Positions 1-8,132 of a stretch of 14,538 nucleotides of DNA are shown piece after piece (the stretch's first letter is position 1; every line of letters begins with the position of its first letter). The position numbers were made by a program, and so were the translations under genes. The notes under the pieces are model-generated. The model worked only from the letters and a program-made list of their open reading frames with translations, was not told where the DNA came from and ran no database searches. Source of the DNA: Prevotella sp. UBA6429. GTDB taxonomy: Bacteria; Bacteroidota; Bacteroidia; Bacteroidales; Bacteroidaceae. The stretch is from positions 1 through 14,538 of the forward strand of contig DJOV01000078.1 of the NCBI GenBank assembly GCA_002437285.1, read 5' to 3'.

Positions 1-58
1 GTCTTCGGGCTTCTTCTGTTTTGGGAAGAATGATTTGTTCATTATGTAATGTAGTTTG

Positions 59-616
59 ATGATTCGTTTGCTTCGTTACTTTCATTATCTGTTGAGAATG
101 CCAAGAACTTATGGATTTGGTGTTCAGTCACCTTTTGCTTATAGGTTTATCCGGCAAGTTGCTCATGGCGGTAATGATTTTCCATGCGGTGATTCTTTGG
201 AGTTGCTTTTGTCTGGTGCTTCTAAGTGTGAGCGTCGTTTACTCTTGGTTGTTCTCAAACTGGCTTTGTATTCACATGCAGATACTTGTTTTATGCCTTC
301 CAAATATATTGACTCTCCTTTTGGTAAGATGCTTCAGGGATTGCATATTAAGCCTGTCAGCCAACTCCCTTTGCTTGATAAGGTTCAGCTAGCCATTGTT
401 TCCACAGATTATTCGGATTATGGTTTATTGCTTGACAGAATGCTTGCCAATGGGGTGTTGCTTGTTGATGGTATTCACGTTGATAAGAAGTCTTATGGAT
501 TTTGGAAATTGTTGTTAGCTGATAAAAGGACGTTTGTGACTTTTGACTTATTTGACATAGGAGTGATATTTTTTGACCCTAAGATGTACAAGCGAAATTA
601 TAGATGTAATTATTAG
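59..616 (+). CDS. SAM-dependent methyltransferase family-like protein, probably degenerate
   Basis: The 185-residue product resembles a Bacteroidota family usually annotated as class I SAM-dependent methyltransferase. The recognisable parts are the N-terminal block FGVQSPFAYRFIRQV (about residues 20-35) and a C-terminal block with a VDGIH strand, then a tryptophan helix, FVTFDLFDIGVIFFDPK, and an ending close to NYRCNY. I see no glycine-rich SAM-binding loop (a D/E-x-G-x-G pattern) in the central part, where typical members have one, so catalytic activity is doubtful. The ATG at 59 is preferred over the TTG one codon earlier. The coding sequence is T-rich and looks unlike the GC-richer T9SS genes downstream. 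No promoter was identified upstream; the 58 leading bases hold only short open frames that could be the tail of a preceding gene. Family assignment is from memory of conserved blocks and is moderate in confidence; substrate unknown. Confidence 0.6.
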   Translation: MIRLLRYFHYLLRMPRTYGFGVQSPFAYRFIRQVAHGGNDFPCGDSLELLLSGASKCERRLLLVVLKLALYSHADTCFMPSKYIDSPFGKMLQGLHIKPVSQLPLLDKVQLAIVSTDYSDYGLLLDRMLANGVLLVDGIHVDKKSYGFWKLLLADKRTFVTFDLFDIGVIFFDPKMYKRNYRCNY

Positions 617-715
617 TCTTTTGCTGTTCTCGCAGGCTTTATAGGCTTTTAAATCTTCTTTTTGCACTCATTCTAATACTTTTTTATTTCAAGATTCAAA
701 AAAGATGTTGAAATA

Positions 716-746
716 TTTGGCGTTTATCAAAAAAGTATTATTTTTG
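716..746 (+). promoter_or_regulatory. Bacteroidota-type promoter for the DUF2795 gene
   Basis: TTTG at 716-719 is followed by a 19-base spacer and TATTTTTG at 739-746, matching the Bacteroidota -33 (TTTG) and -7 (TAnnTTTG) elements at the normal distance. Transcription would start near 752, about 30 bases before the ATG at 781. The surrounding gap (617-780) is strongly AT-rich and shows no convincing hairpin terminator for the gene before it. Confidence 0.7.
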
Positions 747-780
747 CGGTCGAAAAGATAATGAAGTAAATTTTAAGACT

Positions 781-1002
781 ATGTACTGGACACTTGACTT
801 GGCTTCGAAGCTGGAAGACGCTCCTTGGCCTGCTACAAAGGAAGAACTGATAGATTACGCTACCCGTTCGGGTGCTCCTGCTGAGGTGCTTGAGAATTTG
901 CAGGAGATAGAGGATGAGGGCGATGTCTATGAGAGCATTGAGGATATTTGGCCTGACTATCCCACAAAAGATGATTTTCTCTGGAACGAGGACGAGTATT
1001 AG
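781..1002 (+). CDS. DUF2795-family small acidic protein
   Basis: A 73-residue protein with no signal peptide or membrane segment, so presumably cytoplasmic. It matches the short DUF2795 family common in Bacteroidota: the opening MYWTLDLASKLEDAPWPATK, the central SGAPAEVLENLQEIEDEGD and the C-terminal IWPDYPTKDDF are characteristic, and the length is as expected for a stand-alone member. It is very acidic, ending in a run of Glu, Asp and Tyr. The role of the family is unknown; the conserved helix with SGAP-x-E-V could mediate protein or nucleic-acid contacts, but that is a guess. It has its own promoter (716-746), and 206 bases separate it from porP, so it is probably not part of the T9SS operon, although I see no strong terminator between them. 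Confidence 0.88.
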   Translation: MYWTLDLASKLEDAPWPATKEELIDYATRSGAPAEVLENLQEIEDEGDVYESIEDIWPDYPTKDDFLWNEDEY

Positions 1003-1179
1003 TAGTGTATTGATGTTGCGTCAATTACTCAATTGAATATCAAGGCGACGGGTGGCTTTCATGAGTGGGAGTTTCCTGTCGTTTTTTGTCTTGAAAGGCT
1101 TAAGAGAATGAGCTCTTCTAACGTTGTTTTTGTTGGTTGAGCTGGGAGTGAGAGATAGAAGAATGTTGTTTGTGCACAA

Positions 1180-1187
1180 TATATTTG
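1180..1187 (+). promoter_or_regulatory. Candidate -7 element for the T9SS operon
   Basis: TATATTTG at 1180-1187 fits the Bacteroidota -7 consensus TAnnTTTG. No good TTTG lies 19-21 bases upstream, so this is a half match. If real, the transcript starts near 1194, only about 15 bases before the GTG at 1209, and it would exclude the in-frame TTG at 1170 as the translation start. Confidence 0.4.
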
Positions 1188-1208
1188 CCCCTTCTGCGTT
1201 ATCAGTGT

Positions 1209-2147
1209 GTGTTTAAACGCTTTTGTACATTTGTCATTGCGCTGACCTTCGCGACGCTTTCTGCGGAGGCCCAATACGATCCGTCCTTCAGTCACTATTT
1301 TGACATGGAGACTTCGTTCAACCCGGCGGCGGTAGGTAAGCAACCAAAACTTAATGTGACGGCTGCCTACGCGCTGGATATGGCAGGCTTCGAGCACAAC
1401 CCGCAAACGGCTTACGCTTCGGCGGATCTCCCCTTCTATGCCATGAAAACCTACCACGGAGCGGGCTTGGTGTTCATGAACGATAAACTTGGTCTCTTTA
1501 CGCATCAGAAGTTGTCGCTCCAGTATGCCGCCAAGTTCAAGTTGCTGGGTGGCCAGATGAGCGTGGGGCTGCAGGCTGGATTTCTCAGCGAGAATTTCGA
1601 TGGAAGCAAGCTTGACATTGAAGATTCGAGTGACCCTGCGTTCACTACCTCGCAAGTGTCCGGCAATGCGCTCGATCTGGGTTTGGGCCTGTATTATATT
1701 CACAAGAGGTGGTATGCAGGCCTTTCTGCTCAACATCTAACGGCGCCGCTTGTGACATTGGGTGAGACCAATGAACTCCAGATTGACCGCACGTATTATT
1801 TGACGGGAGGATGCAATATTCAGTTGAGAAATCCGTTCTTAAGTATAAAGCCATCGGTGTTTGTCCGTACGGACACCAAGGCCTATCGGGCTGACGCCAC
1901 AGCGCGATTGGTTTACACCCATGAGGAGAAGATGCTCTATGGAGGTGTGAGCTACAGTCCCACCAACTCTGTGACCGTGCTGTTGGGCGGAAGCTTTCAT
2001 GGCATTGTACTGGGCTACAGCTATGAGTTCTACACGTCTGCCATCAATCCGGGCAATGGTAGCCACGAGCTGTTTGTGGGATATCAGCATGACATCAACC
2101 TCACAAAGAAAGGACGCAATCTGCATAAGAGCGTCCGCATTCTGTAA
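1209..2147 (+). CDS. porP: PorP/SprF family T9SS outer-membrane protein
   Basis: PorP/SprF proteins are outer-membrane beta-barrels of the type IX secretion system; PorP is needed for secretion in Porphyromonas gingivalis and SprF-type members for adhesin delivery in gliding bacteria. The product begins with a signal peptide (FKRFCTFVIALTFATLSAEAQ) followed by the family hallmark YDPSFSHYFDMETSFNPAAVG, then alternating barrel strands throughout and a last strand near ELFVGYQHDI. With the GTG start at 1209 it is 312 residues, close to the usual size of about 310. The open frame extends back to a TTG at 1170, but that adds 13 residues ahead of the signal peptide and lies upstream of a candidate -7 box, so GTG 1209 is favoured; there is no in-frame ATG. 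It is the first gene of the porP-gldKLMN cluster, 64 bases before gldK. Confidence 0.9.
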   Translation: MFKRFCTFVIALTFATLSAEAQYDPSFSHYFDMETSFNPAAVGKQPKLNVTAAYALDMAGFEHNPQTAYASADLPFYAMKTYHGAGLVFMNDKLGLFTHQKLSLQYAAKFKLLGGQMSVGLQAGFLSENFDGSKLDIEDSSDPAFTTSQVSGNALDLGLGLYYIHKRWYAGLSAQHLTAPLVTLGETNELQIDRTYYLTGGCNIQLRNPFLSIKPSVFVRTDTKAYRADATARLVYTHEEKMLYGGVSYSPTNSVTVLLGGSFHGIVLGYSYEFYTSAINPGNGSHELFVGYQHDINLTKKGRNLHKSVRIL

Positions 2148-2211
2148 TGCGATGTCGACAAAGGGGCTTGTGAGGGCCGTATTATTAATGGAAAAGGAAC
2201 AATAAGACAAG

Positions 2212-3657
2212 ATGAGAAAACATATCATTATCGCATTGGGCTTGTTGGCGGGAGTGTTTGCGCTGACAGGTTGTTTCAGTGCCAAGTCGGCTTCTGCCTC
2301 AGGACGAGGCGGTGAGGTGGTGGGAGTGTCAGGAAAGAGCTTCACCGAGCCGACTCCGTTTGGCATGACGCGTATCAATCGTGGTTTCTTGAAGATGGGC
2401 CTGGACAAGCAGGATAGTCTTTGGGGCAAGAAGACACCCGCAAAGGATATCTCTGTGGACGGCTTTTGGATGGACGAGACCGAGGTCACCAACTCTCAGT
2501 ATAAGCAGTTTGTGATGTGGGTGCGTGACAGTATTCTTCGCACTCGCTTGGCTGATCCTTCCTATGGAGGCGATGAGACGTATATGATCACGGAGGACAA
2601 GAATGGTGACCCTGTCACACCGCATCTCAACTGGAACAAGCGCTTGCCCCGCAAGCCCAATGAGGATGAGCAACGCGCCATAGAGAGTCTCTATGTCACC
2701 AATCCTGTGACGGGTGAGAAACTCCTCGATTGGACGCAGATGAACTATAAGTATGAGGTCTACGATTATGTCACGGCTGCCCTTCGCCGCAACCGCATGA
2801 ACCCTGCAGACCGTGTGCTGAACACCGATGTGGTGGTCGATCCCAACGAGACGGTCATGATCAGCAAAGACACGGCTTACATTGATGACCAGGGACGCAT
2901 CGTGCGTGAGACCATCAACCGCCCGCTGTCGGGACCTTGGGACTTCCTCAACACTTACATTGTCAACATCTATCCTGACACCACTTGCTGGGTCAACGAC
3001 TTTCAGAATTCTGAAAACGAGACCTATCTCCGCAACTATTTCTCCAATCCCGCCTACAACGATTATCCTGTTGTGGGTGTCACTTGGGAACAGGCTAACG
3101 CCTTCTGCGCCTGGCGCACCGACTACCTGCTGAAGGGCCTTGGTCCCGAGGCGCGTTACATCCAGCGCTATCGCCTGCCGACCGAAGCCGAATGGGAGTA
3201 TGCTGCGCGTGGCAAGGAGCAAACTGAATTTCCTTGGGAGAACAAGGATGTGGCCAATGGCAATGGATGCTTTTATGCCAATTTCAAGCCTGACCGTGGC
3301 AACTACACCAAGGATGGCAACCTCATCACCAGCAAGGTGGCTGCTTATTCGGCCAATTCAAATGGTCTGTACGACATGGCTGGCAATGTGGCCGAGTGGA
3401 CCAGCACGGTCTATACCGAGGCGGGTGTCGATGCCATGAACGATCTTAACCCGCAACTGGAGTACAAGGCCGCCAAGGAAGATCCTTACAAGCTGAAGAA
3501 GAAAAGTGTTCGCGGTGGCTCGTGGAAAGATCCCGAGAGCTACATCCGCAGTGCTTGGCGCACATGGGAATATCAAAACCAGCCGCGTAGCTACATTGGC
3601 TTCCGCTGCGTTCGTTCCTTGGCTAACTCAACAACAGGAAAACAGAAAAAGAGATAA
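2212..3657 (+). CDS. gldK: GldK/PorK, T9SS ring lipoprotein
   Basis: GldK (PorK) is an outer-membrane-anchored lipoprotein that with GldN forms the large periplasmic ring of the type IX secretion system. Residues 1-21 are a lipoprotein signal peptide with lipobox LTGC (Cys21). The body carries a formylglycine-generating-enzyme/sulfatase-modifying fold: DETEVTNSQY at 88-97, YRLPTEAEWEYAARG at 320-334, GLYDMAGNVAEW at 385-396, VRGGSW shortly after, and GFRCV at 463-467. The usual two catalytic cysteines of true FGE enzymes are not evident as a pair here, in line with a structural role for the family. At 481 residues the length fits PorK. The stop is followed after 5 bases by the gldL start, so the two are almost certainly co-translated. 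Confidence 0.95.
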   Translation: MRKHIIIALGLLAGVFALTGCFSAKSASASGRGGEVVGVSGKSFTEPTPFGMTRINRGFLKMGLDKQDSLWGKKTPAKDISVDGFWMDETEVTNSQYKQFVMWVRDSILRTRLADPSYGGDETYMITEDKNGDPVTPHLNWNKRLPRKPNEDEQRAIESLYVTNPVTGEKLLDWTQMNYKYEVYDYVTAALRRNRMNPADRVLNTDVVVDPNETVMISKDTAYIDDQGRIVRETINRPLSGPWDFLNTYIVNIYPDTTCWVNDFQNSENETYLRNYFSNPAYNDYPVVGVTWEQANAFCAWRTDYLLKGLGPEARYIQRYRLPTEAEWEYAARGKEQTEFPWENKDVANGNGCFYANFKPDRGNYTKDGNLITSKVAAYSANSNGLYDMAGNVAEWTSTVYTEAGVDAMNDLNPQLEYKAAKEDPYKLKKKSVRGGSWKDPESYIRSAWRTWEYQNQPRSYIGFRCVRSLANSTTGKQKKR

Positions 3658-3662
3658 ACATT

Positions 3663-4604
3663 ATGGCTAATCATAGTAAATATAATGTAGTGTATCGTTT
3701 GCAGAAGTGGCTCGATACCGTAGAGGGTCAGACCTTTCTCAACTACGCTTACAGTTGGGGTGCCTCCATCGTTATTCTTGGTGCCCTGTTTAAGTTGACA
3801 CACCTTCCGTTGGCCAATATCATGTTGTTCCTCGGTATGGGCACGGAGGTGTTGGTGTTCTTCATTTCTGCCTTTGACCGTCCCTTTGACAAGACTGCCG
3901 ATGGCCGTGAGATCCCAACCCGTGTCACGGAAGAATTTCTTGAGAGTGGCAAGGTGACCTACAGCCAAGGCGAACAGGAAGCCGCCGAACATGAGGCGGA
4001 GGAGGAAAGTTACGCCGGGGGCGCTGCCGCTGTTGTTCCCCAATCCGCCCCAACGGTCATCTTTGCCGGTGGAGGAGCTGCGCCCCAACCCCAAGGCGCT
4101 GTCGCCGAGGATGTTTCAGAAGGAAGTCAAACGGCATCCGCTGCCCAGCCGGGAACTGCCCAGTCAGCCACGAGCGGCGTGGCTTCGACGGTTGTCGGTG
4201 CGCCCAGTTATGTGCCGCAGATGTCAGCCGAGGAGGCTGAGAAGCTCAATGAGGCCCAAAGCAGTTATGTGGATGAGCTGAAGGAACTGGTTGAGACATT
4301 GAAGAAGGTCAATGAGCAGAGTGCCCGTCTCACCCGCGACAGCGAGGAGATGGAGAACCTCAACCGCACGCTCACGGGTATCAGCAAGGTCTATGAGATG
4401 CAGCTCAAGGGCGCCAGCCAGCAGATTGGCACCATTGACCAGATCAATGACCAGTCTCGTCGCATGGCGCAGCAAATCGAACAGCTCAACCAGATTTATG
4501 CACGCATGATTGAGGCCATGACGGTCAACATGCGTGCGGCTGCCCCGGGAGCGGCTGCCGCAGGCACGTCTGCCTCACCCGCAACACCCACCAGCCAGCT
4601 CTAA
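3663..4604 (+). CDS. gldL: GldL/PorL, T9SS motor inner-membrane protein
   Basis: GldL (PorL) forms the inner-membrane stator-like ring around the GldM helices and converts proton-motive force into movement that powers T9SS secretion. Two N-terminal transmembrane helices are visible (about 29-48 and 51-70). The conserved charged residues of the motor are present: Lys44 in the GALFKLTH motif and Glu62 in GMGTEVLVFFISAFD, equivalent by context to Lys27 and Glu49 of the Flavobacterium johnsoniae protein. A cytoplasmic tail follows: an acidic stretch, an Ala/Pro/Gln/Gly-rich linker (about 115-186), a long helical coiled-coil region (about 187-285), and a final Ala/Pro/Thr-rich segment. At 313 residues it has the long form seen in PorL of P. 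gingivalis. It starts 5 bases after gldK. Confidence 0.95.
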   Translation: MANHSKYNVVYRLQKWLDTVEGQTFLNYAYSWGASIVILGALFKLTHLPLANIMLFLGMGTEVLVFFISAFDRPFDKTADGREIPTRVTEEFLESGKVTYSQGEQEAAEHEAEEESYAGGAAAVVPQSAPTVIFAGGGAAPQPQGAVAEDVSEGSQTASAAQPGTAQSATSGVASTVVGAPSYVPQMSAEEAEKLNEAQSSYVDELKELVETLKKVNEQSARLTRDSEEMENLNRTLTGISKVYEMQLKGASQQIGTIDQINDQSRRMAQQIEQLNQIYARMIEAMTVNMRAAAPGAAAAGTSASPATPTSQL

Positions 4605-4643
4605 AAGGGTGCCTGTCGGGGCCTGATGCCCTATCTTCCCTTT
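4604..4643 (+). other. Intergenic stem-loop between gldL and gldM
   Basis: AAAGGG at 4604-4609 can pair with CCCTTT at 4638-4643, and an inner GGGC (4619-4622) pairs with GCCC (4628-4631) around a 5-base loop. No T-run follows, so it is not a standard terminator. It could stabilise or process the operon mRNA between the two motor genes, or be chance. Confidence 0.3.
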
Positions 4644-4671
4644 GGCTGTAAGTCATTTAAAACAACGAATC

Positions 4672-6228
4672 ATGGCAATCAAAAAAAGACCAGTTACTCC
4701 TCGCCAAAAGATGATCAACTTGATGTATGTCGTCTTGATGGCAATGCTTGCCTTGAACATCTCCACTGAGGTGCTCAATGGCTTTACCATCGTGGAGGAA
4801 AGCCTGGACCGCACCACCGCCAACAGTTCGTCGGAGAACGAGGCGATCTATGGTGACTTCAAGAACCAGATGGCCAACAATCCCGATAAAGTGCGCGCCT
4901 GGTTTGAGAAGGCCACAGAGGTGAAACGCATGAGCGACTCACTTTACAACTTCGCACAGGAGCTGAAGGTGGCCATTGTCAAGGAGGCGGATGGCCCCAA
5001 GGGTGACCTTCGCCATATAGAGAACACCGACAACCTGGATGCAGCAGGTACAGTCATGCTGGCTCCCATCACGGGCAAGGGACAACGTCTTTACAATGCG
5101 ATCAATTCTTATCGTGAGCGCATCCTGTCCTATATTACCGACCCCCAACAACGCAAGATTATCGCCAGCAACCTTTCCACGGTGGTGCCTAAGCGTCCAA
5201 ACACGCTTGGCAAGAACTGGCAAGAGTACATGTTTGAGAACATGCCTGTGGCGGCTGCTGTCACTTTGCTGTCCAAGTTGCAGAACGATGTGCGCTATGC
5301 CGAGGGTGATGTGCTCCACACGTTGGTGTCAAATGTCGACCTGAAAGACATCCGCGTCAACAAGCTTGCCGCTTTTGTTGTGCCTGAGAAGACGACGCTC
5401 TATCCGGGTGAACGCTTCACGGCCAATATTGTCATGGCGGCCATTGACTCCACGCAGCATCCGGAGATTTATGTCAATGGCAGTCGTGTCAACTCAGCTT
5501 CAGGCCAGTATTCCTTTACTGCCGGTGGGGTGGGCGAGTACCAGTTCAGCGGTTACATCCTCATGCGCAATGCCGCAGGTGACATTCTCCGCCGCAACTT
5601 CTTGCAGAAGTACAATGTCATTCCCGTTCCTGGCGGTGCCACGGTCGCCGCAGACCTGATGAATGTGCTCTATGCGGGCTACAATAATCCGATGAGCGTC
5701 AGCGTGCCGGGCGTTCCTCAAAACGCGGTGTCCATGACCATGACCGGCGGGCGCCTTGTGTCGAAGGGTGCTGGAAAGTTTGTGGCCGTGCCTGCAGCGG
5801 TAGGACGCGATGTCACTTTCCACATCACGGCGCGTGATGGTGGCAAGGTGCGTACGTTCCCCGCCTTCACGTTCAAGGTGCGCAAGTTGCCTGATCCCAC
5901 ACCTTATATCGCCTTGGGCAGCGACCGTTTCAAGGGAGGCAACCTGTCGAAGGCCGGGCTCATGAGCACGACTCACTTGAGCGCTGCCATGGATGACGGC
6001 ATCCTTGACATACAGTTCCGTGTGTTGGGCTTCTCTGTTGTCTTCTACGACAACATGGGCAATGCGGTGCAGATGGCTTCGCAGGGTGATAACTTCACCG
6101 AACGCATGCGAGAGCAGTTCCGCCGTTTGAGCCGTAACAAGCGGTTCTATATCACGGAGATTAAGGCGCAGGGTCCCGACGGCATCACTCGTTCGCTGCC
6201 AGGGGCCATGGAGGTACGTGTCAGATAA
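4672..6228 (+). CDS. gldM: GldM/PorM, T9SS motor periplasmic shaft
   Basis: GldM (PorM) has one transmembrane helix inside the GldL ring and a long periplasmic part that reaches the GldK/GldN ring, transmitting motor movement across the envelope. The 518-residue product starts with the typical MAIKKRPVTPRQKMINLMYV; the helix spans about residues 14-31 (LMYVVLMAMLALNIS). The rest is periplasmic, with an N-terminal helical domain (to about 215) and then beta-rich domains, including the TTLYPGERFTANIV segment and C-terminal repeats ending in MEVRVR, as in the four-domain GldM structures. An upstream in-frame TTG at 4642 would add 10 residues, but the ATG at 4672 gives the family-typical N-terminus. 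It lies 67 bases after gldL and 69 before gldN. Length matches PorM (about 516). Confidence 0.95.
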   Translation: MAIKKRPVTPRQKMINLMYVVLMAMLALNISTEVLNGFTIVEESLDRTTANSSSENEAIYGDFKNQMANNPDKVRAWFEKATEVKRMSDSLYNFAQELKVAIVKEADGPKGDLRHIENTDNLDAAGTVMLAPITGKGQRLYNAINSYRERILSYITDPQQRKIIASNLSTVVPKRPNTLGKNWQEYMFENMPVAAAVTLLSKLQNDVRYAEGDVLHTLVSNVDLKDIRVNKLAAFVVPEKTTLYPGERFTANIVMAAIDSTQHPEIYVNGSRVNSASGQYSFTAGGVGEYQFSGYILMRNAAGDILRRNFLQKYNVIPVPGGATVAADLMNVLYAGYNNPMSVSVPGVPQNAVSMTMTGGRLVSKGAGKFVAVPAAVGRDVTFHITARDGGKVRTFPAFTFKVRKLPDPTPYIALGSDRFKGGNLSKAGLMSTTHLSAAMDDGILDIQFRVLGFSVVFYDNMGNAVQMASQGDNFTERMREQFRRLSRNKRFYITEIKAQGPDGITRSLPGAMEVRVR

Positions 6229-6297
6229 AGAAGGACACTTGACCAGCCATAGAGACATTACAGCATAAGAAAAAATCAATACAGACCCTATAAAACA

Positions 6298-7347
6298 ATG
6301 AGAAGACTCATATTCATCATCATGATAGGATGTTTCGGTCTTGCCGCGCAAGCGCAGCCCCAGGCTCGTCGTCAGCAACAAGCAGCGGCCACGCCGAAAT
6401 CCAACGCCAACAATATGACCACGCGTGCCCAGATATCCTTCCCCACGGAGGCCAAGATGGACGAGGATGTGGTGTGGCGTCGCGACGTCTATCGCGAGCT
6501 TGACCTCAACGATGATGCCAATGCCGGACTCTATTATCCCACTGAGCCGGTGGGCACGCAGATGAATCTGTTTACTTATCTTTTCAAGCTCATCATGGCG
6601 GGGCCGCGTCATGGTGGCATCGCAGCTTACAGTTACGACGTGAACAGCGGCAATGAGCGTTTCGATGAGAGCATGCGTATCCAACCGCTGAAGTTTCTCG
6701 ACGATTATCACATCTTTTACGAGCGCACAGACCGCGGTGTGCATATTGACGACAGCGACATTCCTTCCGCTGAGGTGAAAGGTTACTTTATCAAGGAGAG
6801 CGCTTATTATGACCAAGTGTCAGCTACCTTCCACACGAAGGTGCAAGCCATCTGCCCGGTGATGTACCGTGAGGATGACTTCGGTGACGGTGCCACCAAG
6901 TATCCCCTCTTTTGGGTAAAATACGATGATCTGGCTCCCTTCCTCTCCAAGCAGACCATCATGACCAGCAATCTCAACAATGCTGCCACCATGTCGCTTG
7001 ACGATTATTTCACGACCAACGCCTACCGTGGCAAGATATACAAGACGACCAACATGCTGGGCAAGACCTTGGCTCAGGTGGCTGCCGGCGACACGGCCAA
7101 GTTGTCGCGTGAGCAACGTCGTATTGAACAGGAAATAGCAAACTTTGAGAAGAACGTTTGGGGCGACCAAGCTCGTAAGGACTCACTCGACTCCATAGCC
7201 AAGCTCGACAAGAAGGCGGTCAAGGGCGTGAAGGCCAAGAACAAGAACCGTCGCTCAGAGACCACTGCCAAGCGTACGCGCCGTTCTTCGTCATCTTCGT
7301 CCTCGTCCAGTGCTGCGCGCGTCACCGTTCGCCGCCAGCGTCATTGA
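6298..7347 (+). CDS. gldN: GldN/PorN, T9SS periplasmic ring protein
   Basis: GldN (PorN) is a periplasmic protein that binds GldK and caps the GldM shaft, completing the T9SS trans-envelope ring. The product has a signal peptide (MRRLIFIIMIGCFGLAAQAQ) and the family core: DEDVVWRRDVYRELDL near residue 57, PTEPVGTQMNLFTYLFKLI near 80, and the KYPLFWVKYDDLAPFL segment near 200. The C-terminal tail (about 300-349) is unusual in composition: Lys/Arg-rich, with nine consecutive serines encoded at 7285-7311, then an Arg-rich end. The family core is complete before this tail, which is probably disordered. Length (349) is close to PorN (about 360). A Cys12 follows MIG but does not make a good lipobox, so it is treated as a soluble export. 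It is the fifth gene of the operon, 51 bases before the next. Confidence 0.94.
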   Translation: MRRLIFIIMIGCFGLAAQAQPQARRQQQAAATPKSNANNMTTRAQISFPTEAKMDEDVVWRRDVYRELDLNDDANAGLYYPTEPVGTQMNLFTYLFKLIMAGPRHGGIAAYSYDVNSGNERFDESMRIQPLKFLDDYHIFYERTDRGVHIDDSDIPSAEVKGYFIKESAYYDQVSATFHTKVQAICPVMYREDDFGDGATKYPLFWVKYDDLAPFLSKQTIMTSNLNNAATMSLDDYFTTNAYRGKIYKTTNMLGKTLAQVAAGDTAKLSREQRRIEQEIANFEKNVWGDQARKDSLDSIAKLDKKAVKGVKAKNKNRRSETTAKRTRRSSSSSSSSSAARVTVRRQRH

Positions 7348-7398
7348 CGCCGACGGGTGACATCCCTTTTCCCTCCGACCCCATACAAACCGTAAGAT

Positions 7399-8025
7399 AT
7401 GAAAAAGATTTTTGCAACGCTTCTGCTGACCGTGCTCATGGCTCTCCCATCGAGCGCGCAGGTGAAGTTCGGCCTCAAGGGAGGCCTCAACGTGACTGAT
7501 ATGTCGCTTTCGAGCGAAGTGTTTGACGCCTCCAACCGTGCTGGTTTCTTCATTGGCCCGACCGTGAAGATCTCGTTGCCCCTCACCGGACTGGGCATTG
7601 ACGGATCGGTGCTCTATGACCAGCGCTCCGCCAAGATAGAGAACAATGTGGGCGAGACGCAGACCGTCAAGCAACAGCAGATTGCCATCCCTGTCAACCT
7701 GCGTTATGGCGTGGGACTGGGCAGTTTGGCCAATGTCTTCCTCTTTGCTGGTCCGCAGGTGGGCTTCAATGTGGGCGATGACGAATTCTCTTGGCGCGAC
7801 ACCAGCAGCTATTCGCTGAAGAAGTCCAATTTCAGTGTCAATGTGGGTCTTGGTGCTACGTTGCTCAAGCATCTTCAGGTAACTGCCAACTACAACATCG
7901 CTTGCGGCAAGACCGCTGATGTGAACCTGTGGAAGACGGTCAGCGACGCTACCGGACAGGTCACGGGACTCAAGTCGAAGAGCCGCAACAACTCTTGGCA
8001 GATAGCCTTGGCTTACTTCTTTTAA
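7399..8025 (+). CDS. PorT-like outer-membrane beta-barrel protein
   Basis: A 208-residue protein with a clean signal peptide (MKKIFATLLLTVLMALPSSAQ) followed by VKFGLKGGLNVTDM, the usual first strand of the Bacteroidota outer-membrane barrel family that includes PorT (porin family, OMP_b-brl_2-type). Regularly spaced amphipathic strands follow and the protein ends in an aromatic strand, SWQIALAYFF, with the C-terminal phenylalanine typical of barrels inserted by the BAM machinery. The predicted form is a small 8-strand barrel. It is the last gene of the T9SS operon and is followed by a strong terminator. Its position suggests, but does not prove, a role in secretion; PorT itself is usually somewhat longer, and many family members have no known function, so no gene symbol is given. 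Confidence 0.82.
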   Translation: MKKIFATLLLTVLMALPSSAQVKFGLKGGLNVTDMSLSSEVFDASNRAGFFIGPTVKISLPLTGLGIDGSVLYDQRSAKIENNVGETQTVKQQQIAIPVNLRYGVGLGSLANVFLFAGPQVGFNVGDDEFSWRDTSSYSLKKSNFSVNVGLGATLLKHLQVTANYNIACGKTADVNLWKTVSDATGQVTGLKSKSRNNSWQIALAYFF

Positions 8026-8092
8026 GTAGTAATCTTGCTTAGGCACTACGTGCGCGAGGTCACAGAGAGGACGCTTGGCGCAACCTACCATC

Positions 8093-8124
8093 AACTCCAT
8101 CCCGTCAGCGGATGGAGTTTTTTT
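8093..8124 (+). terminator. Rho-independent terminator of the T9SS operon
   Basis: AACTCCATCC (8093-8102) pairs perfectly with GGATGGAGTT (8110-8119) around a 7-base loop, and the run of seven T (8118-8124), then G and six more T, completes an intrinsic terminator. It closes the porP-to-barrel operon and isolates priA, whose own promoter starts 9 bases later. Confidence 0.92.
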
Positions 8125-8132
8125 GTTTTTTC

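Noticed and set aside
1..58. Possible end of an upstream + strand gene
   Set aside because: Two frames are open from the edge to stops at 31-33 and 47-49, but 10-15 residues are too few to support a gene call.
1021..1036. 6-bp hairpin TCAATT/AATTGA after the DUF2795 gene
   Set aside because: Short, AT-only stem with no T-run after it; unlikely to terminate transcription.
6331..6336. Cys12 of GldN as a lipoprotein attachment site
   Set aside because: The preceding residues (M-I-G) do not fit the lipobox well and a normal cleavage site AQAQ follows; GldN is treated as soluble.
5500..6816. 438-codon minus-strand frame across gldM and gldN
   Set aside because: It spans the boundary of two certain + strand genes and has no signal peptide or known domain; a by-product of GC-rich codon bias.
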